Below are positions 51,932 through 59,915 of a stretch of 64,000 nucleotides of DNA, piece by piece. Under the pieces are notes generated by a model. The model was given only the letters and a program-made list of their open reading frames with translations. It did not search any database and was not told where the DNA came from. This DNA comes from Ornithinimicrobium tianjinense (GTDB taxonomy: Bacteria > Actinomycetota > Actinomycetes > Actinomycetales > Dermatophilaceae). A program made the translations under genes and the position numbers. Numbering within the stretch: the first letter of the stretch is position 1; each line of letters opens with the position of its first letter. Location of the stretch: positions 418,195-482,194 of the forward strand of contig NZ_BMEM01000001.1 of assembly GCF_014636495.1 (NCBI RefSeq), in the 5' to 3' direction.

Positions 51932-54900
51932 TCACTGCTCTTCGAAGCCCGACTGCTCGAACTTCAGGACCGTCGCGTTCTCTCTTACGGTCCTGACGGT
52001 CCCTTCATCAAACCCCTGCGGGTCCTCCGCCTCGATCTCCACCGTCACCTTCAGCTTCCGGCCAGGACGGGCCAGGTGCATGAGCACCTCGTCGGCGATG
52101 TTCTTGAAGTCCAGGGTGTACCGGATGGGATCAAGCTCGGCCGTGGCGAAATACCTGGAGAGAACGGTCTCCAGTGGCGAGGGCCCCGGTCCCGGTTCAG
52201 GGTCGGGCCGCGGGTCTGGGTGGGGTTCCGGGTCCCGGTCCGGGTCTGGCTTCTCACCCTCCCGTTGCGCGAGCGCGACCTCCGGCTTGACCACCAACCA
52301 TTGGTCTGTCGGGTGCGGCGAAGGCGACTCCCCGGGGAGCCACAAACCGACATACCGGCCCTCCGCCTCGTCGTACCGCTCCGCCAGCGCCACACCGTCC
52401 CGCTCCCACGTCAGCGTTGTGGTCTGCATCAGCCCCTCCGTCAGCACCCCACGCGCGGTGAGCCGTGGCATGTAGGGATACGCCGTGTACAAGCCCCATA
52501 GTTCGCCGACACTCACGTGCCCGGAGGCCCACACGGTCGGCACCTGGTTGATCGCCATCCTCGCCGACGTCATGGCGTGCACGTCCGCGAGGTCCCCGTC
52601 GGTCTTGAGTCGCTTGCCGACACGCTCTGCAAGCGAGCCGGAGCCCTCGACCTTCGTCTCGGCGATGACCCAAGGCTCACGCGCGTTGGGTTGTCTCGGG
52701 TGCAGCACCCACTGATACGTCAGCTGCATGCGCGCCGTGGCGGTCTCATCCGCGCGCTTCAGCTTCTCGTTCGCCTGGGCCTTCTGGTTGTCGGTCAGGT
52801 CGAGGTCCGGGCTCGCGAGCACGTACCTCCACCCCAAGTAGTCACGGACCGATCGGTCCAGCTCTTCCAGGCGCGCCTCGTCGGCTGCGAGGAAGACCAG
52901 CATGTTGCGGTGGACGCGGTTGGCGGTTCCGCGCTTCTCAAGGGTATGCCGTGCAGCGTCGGCAGCGGATGAGTTCGGCTCAGCCCCACGCCGACTCTTG
53001 TGAGAGACCTTCGGGTGCAGCACCACCAGGCGTGCCTCGTCCGTGTCCGGGACGTCGGCATCCGACTCCGGGCACACGTGGACCCCGCCGAAGACACCGC
53101 GCGCACGCCCTTCCTCGCTAAGGCGCCGGACGATCTCCGCCCAGACATCCTCCGGGTGCAATCGTTCGGCCTGATCCTTCGCGCTACGCGTGATGTTGGC
53201 CTGCAGGTCGTACCAGTGCTTGCCCTGCCCGGAGTAGTAGTAGGTCGCGCGGTCAGCGAGCGCGTTGAGCGCGGCGTGGAAGTCGCCGGTGCGGTCGCCG
53301 GGAACGGCGGTTCCGAGGAAGACTCGCTGGGTGTCTAGCCCCTTGTGGGCGGAGCCGATCGTCGGAACCGCGCCGAAGAACACCGTCCGCGCCAGCCGCT
53401 TGGTCAGGAACCGCGAGCCGAACTGCGTCTTTTCCTTGTCGATGCGGGCAGGTTCAGACTCGGTCCCATCCACGTCCGCATCGATCACCGACTTCCACGA
53501 GTCCTGGAGGTACTGGGAGACCTCGGAGTTGACCGACGACACCGCCAGCGGCAACGAACCAGGCATGATGAGCGGCCAGTTGTCCCCTCCAACCCAGAGC
53601 GCATGGACGACCGCGTTCATGAGCCGTAGCACCCCGCGTGTCCTCTGGAACCGTTCGAGGCTCGACCAGTCCTCATAGAGACGCTCGAAGAGCTCGGGAT
53701 GGATCGGGTACGTGTTCTTGATCCGGTCCTCGTACGCGGGGTCGCGTGACTCTGCCGGGAAGTCGCCAGGGTGGGCGCGGTAGAAGTCGACGAAGGCCCG
53801 CGCCGTGGCGCCGATGGCTGCGAGCGCTTCAGCATCCGGCGTGGTGAAGAGTCGCTGGCGCACGATGTGGTAGGCCTCGCTCGAGGATGCCGATCTCCAC
53901 TGTTCGGCTACCCGTCGCACGACGTTCTGGAGGCGCTTGAGCGCCTCCATGCCGTGCGAGCCTCCGACTTCCTCGAGATGTCCGACCGGCAGCTCGTCTG
54001 GAGCGTCGGCGACGCCGGTTTCTGAAGCGGGAATCGAGATCGCGAGCACAATGCCGCTGCTGCCCTTGGCCGCTTCAGTCAGCGACTGGGCGAAGGTGAA
54101 CTGGTTGTCGAACGTGCCACCGGTGATCCGATCTTCCTCAGGCCCGACGCCATACAAGCTGCGTGCGTAGGCCACCCACTCGTCGATGAGAATGACCGCG
54201 GGCGAATATGCCGCAAGCAGACGGTGGAGCGCGGCGCCGGGTGGGGTGGAGGCCCGGTCGGCATCGGCGACCATGGCATACCCCTCTGCGCCGCCCAGCT
54301 GCCAGGCGAGCTCGCCCCAGATCGTCCTGACGAACGTGCCATCCGCCTTCTTCTCGCCGGTGGGCGCGAAGTGGTTGCCGACGATGGCCACACGGTTGAC
54401 CCGCTTGTTGTCGAGCCGGTCGAAGTTATGCGCAGCCAGGAGCTCCTGCACCTCCTGGGGATAGCTTCCCAAAGGGGTCCCGCCGGCGAGGTGCCACAGC
54501 GAGAGCATGGAGTGCGTCTTGCCGCCGCCGAAGTTTGTCTGCAGGTTGATGACGGGGGAGGCGTTGTCATCCCCGCCCAGGCGGTCGACCGCCCGACCGA
54601 TGAGCTCACGCAGGCCCTCGGTCAGGTAGGTCCTGCGGAAGAACTCGACGGGGTCAGCGTAGTCCTTGCCGCTCTCCTCCCCGCTCGCGACCTTGAAGAG
54701 GTCTGCGGCGAACTCGGACGCCTTGAAGTTCCCGCTGGCTACGTCTTGGTGAGGTGGCAAGACCTCCCGCCAGGGTCGGAGCCCGGCGGAGAGCGAGCCC
54801 TCGGACACTGTCTGCTTGAGGGTGCGCCGGTCATCCTTGTCGGCGCTGACGCGGCGAAGGTTGGTGCGAATCCTGGCGACCTGTTCAGCGGCGGCGGGGG

Positions 54901-55303
54901 CACCGACGACCGTGAGCAGCCGCTCCGCCGTATCGAGAGCGCGATAAGCATCGTCGTCCGTGAACGGCTTGTTGTGTGCCCACGCGTTGCGTACCTCGCG
55001 CAACTCGCTGGCGTAGGACTCACCAGGTCGGCCGATGGCGTCGGAGAACGGGTACCAGTGCGGCCTGAAGCCGGTCGTGATGTTCTTTTCCGTCAGCATC
55101 CGGAACTGGACTTGCGGGTCGAGAGGGTCGTACTCCCTCCCTGCGGGTGCACCGTTGCGGACATCCTTGGCCTGGACGAGCTTTGTCCACTCGGCGCCGA
55201 GAGCCGGGTCCTCCTGGCCGATCAGGCTGGAGATGAAGTCGTCCAGTGCAGCCCCAAGGATCTCGAACATCTGTCCGAGTCGATCGCGGTTGCTCGTTGC
55301 CAT
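51932..55303 (-). CDS. DUF499-family ATPase of the defence array
   Basis: 1123 residues from the ATG at 55303. A Swt1/HEPN-like N-terminal region (MFEILGAALDDFISSLIGQE) precedes the DUF499 ATPase. Walker A is in INLQTNFGGGKTHSMLSLWH (about residue 256) and Walker B in AVILIDEWVAYAR (about 371). A Pro/Asp-rich linker (DPDRDPEPHPDPRPDPEPG) is near 1020. Homologues sit beside DUF1156 methylases in defence islands. The ATG shares one base with the stop of the DUF262 gene (TGATG), so translation is coupled. Exact job is unknown. Confidence 0.88.
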   Translation of the reverse strand: MATSNRDRLGQMFEILGAALDDFISSLIGQEDPALGAEWTKLVQAKDVRNGAPAGREYDPLDPQVQFRMLTEKNITTGFRPHWYPFSDAIGRPGESYASELREVRNAWAHNKPFTDDDAYRALDTAERLLTVVGAPAAAEQVARIRTNLRRVSADKDDRRTLKQTVSEGSLSAGLRPWREVLPPHQDVASGNFKASEFAADLFKVASGEESGKDYADPVEFFRRTYLTEGLRELIGRAVDRLGGDDNASPVINLQTNFGGGKTHSMLSLWHLAGGTPLGSYPQEVQELLAAHNFDRLDNKRVNRVAIVGNHFAPTGEKKADGTFVRTIWGELAWQLGGAEGYAMVADADRASTPPGAALHRLLAAYSPAVILIDEWVAYARSLYGVGPEEDRITGGTFDNQFTFAQSLTEAAKGSSGIVLAISIPASETGVADAPDELPVGHLEEVGGSHGMEALKRLQNVVRRVAEQWRSASSSEAYHIVRQRLFTTPDAEALAAIGATARAFVDFYRAHPGDFPAESRDPAYEDRIKNTYPIHPELFERLYEDWSSLERFQRTRGVLRLMNAVVHALWVGGDNWPLIMPGSLPLAVSSVNSEVSQYLQDSWKSVIDADVDGTESEPARIDKEKTQFGSRFLTKRLARTVFFGAVPTIGSAHKGLDTQRVFLGTAVPGDRTGDFHAALNALADRATYYYSGQGKHWYDLQANITRSAKDQAERLHPEDVWAEIVRRLSEEGRARGVFGGVHVCPESDADVPDTDEARLVVLHPKVSHKSRRGAEPNSSAADAARHTLEKRGTANRVHRNMLVFLAADEARLEELDRSVRDYLGWRYVLASPDLDLTDNQKAQANEKLKRADETATARMQLTYQWVLHPRQPNAREPWVIAETKVEGSGSLAERVGKRLKTDGDLADVHAMTSARMAINQVPTVWASGHVSVGELWGLYTAYPYMPRLTARGVLTEGLMQTTTLTWERDGVALAERYDEAEGRYVGLWLPGESPSPHPTDQWLVVKPEVALAQREGEKPDPDRDPEPHPDPRPDPEPGPGPSPLETVLSRYFATAELDPIRYTLDFKNIADEVLMHLARPGRKLKVTVEIEAEDPQGFDEGTVRTVRENATVLKFEQSGFEEQ
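52181..52250. repeat. GGGTC-like simple repeat coding a Pro/Asp linker
   Basis: A run of imperfect hexanucleotides (GGGTC, GGTCCC and close variants) encodes alternating Asp-Pro and Glu-Pro in the DUF499 protein. Such runs vary in length between strains in many genomes. Confidence 0.6.
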
Positions 55304-56979
55304 CAGTTCAGCTCCCATTCCTGACAAAGAGCGGTTGTGAGTTCCTGCTGTCGCTTCGCGACGACATCAGGAGTCCACGAGTCGTAGGACAGCACCTGCG
55401 TCGTCAACGCAAAAACTGCGGAGCCGCTCGACGTGGCGAAATAGCGCGCCTTCTTGTCGATAAAGTCGAAACGCCCTGCTTGGCTGTTTTTCCGTCGGTT
55501 GAGCAGCAAGAGGTTGCCGAGTCGGTGCGTCCAGTATTGACGCTCCTCCTCGTTGAAGTCCTGCACCCACTTGCTTGTTGGCTCCGGGTTCCGAGGCAAG
55601 ACGTGCTCGATGCTGATGATGTCGTGCTGGTAGGTCGCGCCTGGGGACTTGGACAGTAACTCGTCCAAACGCAATAGGACATACCTGGCTCGCTGCGTCT
55701 GCATGCGGTAGATCTCGCCGTTGAGCGCCTCACGGGTGAGACGCTTTTCCTCCGGGTCGAGAATGAACGATTCGGCGTTCGGGCCCGCGCCCCCTTTGAG
55801 CTCTCGCAGCAGGTCGAGGTAGCGGCCGATACGGGGCGTGGTGTATTCGCCCCGCAGCAACATCGATGCAGCCAGCCGTTCAAGAGACTTGAAGTAGTGC
55901 TGGAGCGCTGCAGGGTCGTCCTCGTGGTGCTTCAAGGCCCAGAGAGCGATTGGCCGCCGATCCTTGTTGTCGATCAGGGAGAGGCGGCGGAGCCAGTGAT
56001 TGACCCCCTGCCACGCTTCCCCGGGGCCAGCGTCACGTGTGAGAGTGGCGTCAAACGCCCTGGCGTAGGGAACTACCACGTCGTCGACGAAAGACCCCGC
56101 ATTGCTGCGCGACAGGTAGGGGTCTAGCACTTGCTCGGGGAACTCTTTGAGCAACTCGCGCCTGGCACGGTCTTCGTTAATGATGGTGCGGATGTCGCGG
56201 AATAGGTCTGTGAAGTTGTCCCGGCCGAGGGCTTCTTGGGCGTCCTCCCAGCGCTTCGCATGCGGAGTGTCGTCGGGGAGGTCGCCGATCAGGCGGGACT
56301 TGAAGATGTCAGTAGGACTGAGATCGAGACCGCGAGCGTTCATGACGCTGAAGATGCGGTAGGCGCTGGCGAGATTGGGGGTGGAAACCACGACGAGGTA
56401 TGTACGGGTGCTGACGAGCCTCGCGAGTGCTCGCCGCTCCTCGTCCAGCATCTCGGACAAGCGCGCGCGAAGAGCATTTGCATTATCCCTAATTGCGCGC
56501 TGCGGCTCCGAAACGGCGGTCGCATCGGTCAGCGTCAGGAGACTCGTTGTTCCGGCTGGAGACTGTACGTACTTTGCGAAGAAGTCGGCGTCCTGGCTGC
56601 GGAGACGCAGCCTGGGCCGCGGCTCTAGACCAGCAAGCTGGCTTCCTGGCTCCATCACAAGATCACCCAACTCGGCAGCGAATGAGGGGCTTTCCGAGAG
56701 GTCACGAAGGAGAGCCAGGAGGATCGTCAGGGTGGTGAGGCGCTGCTGCCCGTCTATGACGTCATGCAATACGTCGCCCTGATTGACCAGGACCAACGAC
56801 CCAAGGAAGTACGGCTCCGTGCTGTCGGACGCGTTCGCACCGATCAAGTCATCTAGCAGTTGGAGTGCGTGGTCCTTGCCCCATGAGTAGGGCCGCTGAT
56901 ACCGGGGGATTGAGAACTGGTAGTCGCTGGAGAAGATCTTGTAGACAGGCTGCTCGTGGGCGGTGAGCTGTTGCGCCAT
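55303..56979 (-). CDS. DUF262/DUF1524 nuclease (GmrSD type) in the defence array
   Basis: 558 residues from the ATG at 56979, with GAGGAGAA upstream. The DUF262 domain has the DGQQRLTTLTILLALL motif (about 75-90) and IPRYQRPYSWGKDHALQLLD. The DUF1524 HNH domain has ISIEHVLPRNPEP (about 455) and THRLGNLLLLNRRKNS. Fused GmrS and GmrD restrict phages with modified cytosines in an NTP-dependent way. Here the gene is sandwiched between the methylase and the DUF499 ATPase with one-base TGATG overlaps on both sides, so it is made with them. Confidence 0.92.
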   Translation of the reverse strand: MAQQLTAHEQPVYKIFSSDYQFSIPRYQRPYSWGKDHALQLLDDLIGANASDSTEPYFLGSLVLVNQGDVLHDVIDGQQRLTTLTILLALLRDLSESPSFAAELGDLVMEPGSQLAGLEPRPRLRLRSQDADFFAKYVQSPAGTTSLLTLTDATAVSEPQRAIRDNANALRARLSEMLDEERRALARLVSTRTYLVVVSTPNLASAYRIFSVMNARGLDLSPTDIFKSRLIGDLPDDTPHAKRWEDAQEALGRDNFTDLFRDIRTIINEDRARRELLKEFPEQVLDPYLSRSNAGSFVDDVVVPYARAFDATLTRDAGPGEAWQGVNHWLRRLSLIDNKDRRPIALWALKHHEDDPAALQHYFKSLERLAASMLLRGEYTTPRIGRYLDLLRELKGGAGPNAESFILDPEEKRLTREALNGEIYRMQTQRARYVLLRLDELLSKSPGATYQHDIISIEHVLPRNPEPTSKWVQDFNEEERQYWTHRLGNLLLLNRRKNSQAGRFDFIDKKARYFATSSGSAVFALTTQVLSYDSWTPDVVAKRQQELTTALCQEWELN

Positions 56980-59777
56980 CAGTTCTCCTCGAAAGTGAAG
57001 GTGTTTTGGGTGCCGACAGGACGAGCCCCGGCCGCCGCGACGATGTCGGGCCACGAGGTGACGACGCTGTTGAAGGCGATGGCGTCCTTCGTGCGGCCGT
57101 CCTGTTCGGAGATCCGGAAGATCAGGTGGCCCAGTTCCTTGAGAAGGTCAGCCTCCACGTCACCCTGTGCTCGCGAGAGCGCCTCGGCGAGGAAGGCGCC
57201 CGCCCCGATGATGCCGTCGGCTTCGAGTGTGCGAAGCACGTGGTGCAGAACTTCCCAGGTGCTGACCTGGGAATCAACGCTGACGTCGTAGTTGACGTCG
57301 AGGTCGGCCGGGCGCAGGAGGGTGACGTTGCCAGCGCGAGCGGTGAGGATGCCGTAGCGCTCAAGGGCGTCGACCGCGGTGTTGCGGGCACGCGCGAGGT
57401 TGTCGGCGTCGCCATACTTTCCGGTGCCGTAACCGTGCTGGCGGTACCAAGCGATCGCGAAGCGGGTCGTCGAGTCAAAGTCGGTCTCTTGCTCGGCGAG
57501 AACCTGATCGAGGATCTCGTTGATCCGCTCGAGGGCGGAGCGGACCGACATGGGACTGCCGTCGGGTTCGAGGACGGCGGAGTAGCGGGAGAAGACCGCC
57601 ATCCCCGGGCCGATGGCTGCCTGGGGCAGGTCGACCGGGGCGATCGCGCCCTGCTGAAGCTTGCGGAGAGCGTCCGGCAGCTCGGCATGCAGGGCCGCGA
57701 TGAAGCCACGACGGTCGGTCGTGGGGGCGTTATCGGGGCGTGGGCGGAGTGCGAGGACGATGGACGAAGATAAGGCGTTGGCGCCCTGCCCGACCATTCG
57801 GGTTGCCATTTCGGTCCGCATGGGCCAAGTTGCGGTAATCGACCACCCCCCTTCAATCATGCCGTCTAGGAGTGTCTCCCAGCCAGTAGAAGATTCCCCA
57901 GAGATTCCAGACTCGGACTGCTTGAAGGCGTAATAGACCGTAATTGGAAAATCTCGTGATGTAGCGATGCGAGCTCGGCGAAAAATCTCTTGGAAGCCGT
58001 GCTCGAAAAATTGCTTCGCCTTTTCTTTGTCTCCATGGCGATGTTGATTTGCGACGAGCTCCTCTGCTTTAGGAGAAAGTAGGGTGTTGAAGAGCGACGG
58101 TAGGATGCGTCGAAGAGACTTTCGGTGCCAAACATAGAAGAAATCCGATAGATCTGAATACCCGACATTGTCGTAGTAAGGCGGGTCGGTGCTCAATAGG
58201 CCGGATAACTCAACGTCGCGAGCGTCGGTTTGCTCAACTGTTGCCCTTGTTTTCGCTGGGGCGCTCATCTGTGCGTTTGCTGCCATGTCCACGGCTGCGG
58301 CGAGCGTCCCCGTGGCTGAGCCGAATACATCGACTTCGGGGAAGTCCCACACCATCGGGATCGCTTGGCGACCGAAAACGTGCTGAACCTTTTCGCCTGT
58401 GGAGTTCCATCTACCCAGATTACAGTTTGTCATGGCGATTCGGGCGACGGCGCAAGCGAGATGTATTGCGACGGCGTCGGCGTAGGCGGCCGCGTCGGTG
58501 CCGCCCTCCTCGAGCCTGGCGCCCTCGGGGTGTCCGGCGGCGAGGGCGTCGGAGAGGACGTTTTCCCGGGCTTCCATAACGACGTCGCTGAAGGTGGTGA
58601 GTGCGCTGAGTTGGCGGGGGGTGAACAGGTCGCTGAAATGAGTCAGCCCATACCGATAGACGTTGATTCGCCCTGGCCAGTCGAACAGTTCTCCTGAAGG
58701 CACATCGTCGGGCACCTCTATGGCCGCAGCTTCGATGTGCTTCTCGCTGGGCGGCAAGTAGATGCGGCACCGTTTGCCCTCAGCCACAACAGCCATCAAC
58801 TGGCTCCCTAGCCCTTCCTGACGGCTGGTCGACCGAATGTGCTCGAGGCTCACACTGGTCTGGCATGCGATGCACCGCGCGCCAGTTCGTCCCACTGTTC
58901 CGTCGTTGCCCGCGGTGGGTGCGCTCGCTTTGTCGTGGCCGATGTCGAACTTCACCCTCAGCCCGGATGGGTGGGTGGGGTCACCGGCGACGGAGGGAAT
59001 GACGTACGCTTCCTTGCCCTTCTTCTTCCCCAGCCACCACGACCGGACCAGCGGCATCTCGATGCCGCAGGCGGGGTTAGGGCAGGGGACCGTGCGTGCC
59101 CAGATCCAGGCGATCACCGTCGCCTTGGTGCCGTCGGGAAGAACGGCCTTGGGGTAGAGGTGACCGATACGACGCTGCGCCTCCTCGCGCATCCACTCGC
59201 CATAAGCACGGACGTCAGCGGCGAGACCCTGGGCGCGCTGCCAGCCGACGAGCTCGTCCTGTAACGAGGGGTGGACGGGCGGACGGTTGGCGAACTTCGG
59301 CGGGATCTCGATAAGAGCTTTGTTGATGAGTACGGCTACCGGGTTGAGATCGGAGGCGTGCGCCTCGAGACCGAGTCTTTGGGCCTCGAGCGGGATGGTG
59401 CCGCCGCCGGCGAAGGGATCGAGGATCGGCGGCGGGTTGCCGTTCGTGGACTTCAGGATTTCCTGCCGCGCCTCCTCGAGCACGCGCTCGTCCCGTGTCG
59501 CCTCCCAGGGGACGAGCCGCTCGAGGATGCGATGCAGCCGCTCGCGCTCGACGCGCTGGTCCTCCTCGGTCGGAAAGCGGTCCGGATGAGCGGAGGGGTC
59601 ATCGACGAGCTGGGCGAAGAGAACGGCTCGCGCAGCAGCGAGTGGGCGACGGGCCCACCACAGGTGCAGGGTGGACGGGTGACCGTGGCGGATCGACTTC
59701 TCGCGCGCCGACTCTCGGTTGATGACCTCGAGGGGTAGGGCGACCTCGATCAACTTGCGACGCGGCGTCTCTGCCAT
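56979..59777 (-). CDS. DUF1156 (COG1743) adenine-specific DNA methylase
   Basis: 932 residues. The N-terminus is the DUF1156 signature LIEVALPLEVINRESAREKS and HPSTLHLWWARRPLAAARAV. The SAM motif is PPILDPFAGGGTIPLEAQRL (about residue 117). A zinc ribbon is near 230-315 (CPNPACGIEMPL and RCIACQTSV). The catalytic motif is TDPPYYDNVGYSDLSDFFYV (about 530). It would methylate adenine in the host to mark self DNA. The segment 57881-58260 has near 50% GC, unlike the rest. The stop shares one base with the start of the DUF262 gene. Adenine specificity is inferred from the DPPY motif. Confidence 0.92.
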   Translation of the reverse strand: MAETPRRKLIEVALPLEVINRESAREKSIRHGHPSTLHLWWARRPLAAARAVLFAQLVDDPSAHPDRFPTEEDQRVERERLHRILERLVPWEATRDERVLEEARQEILKSTNGNPPPILDPFAGGGTIPLEAQRLGLEAHASDLNPVAVLINKALIEIPPKFANRPPVHPSLQDELVGWQRAQGLAADVRAYGEWMREEAQRRIGHLYPKAVLPDGTKATVIAWIWARTVPCPNPACGIEMPLVRSWWLGKKKGKEAYVIPSVAGDPTHPSGLRVKFDIGHDKASAPTAGNDGTVGRTGARCIACQTSVSLEHIRSTSRQEGLGSQLMAVVAEGKRCRIYLPPSEKHIEAAAIEVPDDVPSGELFDWPGRINVYRYGLTHFSDLFTPRQLSALTTFSDVVMEARENVLSDALAAGHPEGARLEEGGTDAAAYADAVAIHLACAVARIAMTNCNLGRWNSTGEKVQHVFGRQAIPMVWDFPEVDVFGSATGTLAAAVDMAANAQMSAPAKTRATVEQTDARDVELSGLLSTDPPYYDNVGYSDLSDFFYVWHRKSLRRILPSLFNTLLSPKAEELVANQHRHGDKEKAKQFFEHGFQEIFRRARIATSRDFPITVYYAFKQSESGISGESSTGWETLLDGMIEGGWSITATWPMRTEMATRMVGQGANALSSSIVLALRPRPDNAPTTDRRGFIAALHAELPDALRKLQQGAIAPVDLPQAAIGPGMAVFSRYSAVLEPDGSPMSVRSALERINEILDQVLAEQETDFDSTTRFAIAWYRQHGYGTGKYGDADNLARARNTAVDALERYGILTARAGNVTLLRPADLDVNYDVSVDSQVSTWEVLHHVLRTLEADGIIGAGAFLAEALSRAQGDVEADLLKELGHLIFRISEQDGRTKDAIAFNSVVTSWPDIVAAAGARPVGTQNTFTFEEN
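57881..58260. other. AT-rich patch inside the methylase gene
   Basis: Counting by eye, 57901-58140 is about 50% GC, against about 70% around it, and codon use changes (AAA, TTT, ATT become common). It encodes the segment around the DPPYY catalytic motif and the helix after it. The frame is intact. It may mark a recombined segment from a lower-GC donor. Confidence 0.65.
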
Positions 59778-59915
59778 CTGCTCTCATCCGTCCCTCGTGC
59801 GCGGGGCGCGCTGCGGACGCCCCCTGGCGCATTTCTTCACCGTGCCCCAGCCACTTCTGCCACACCATACAAGTCCAGGCCCCGCTCTCCGCGGTCGGAG
59901 TAACTACTCGAGCTC

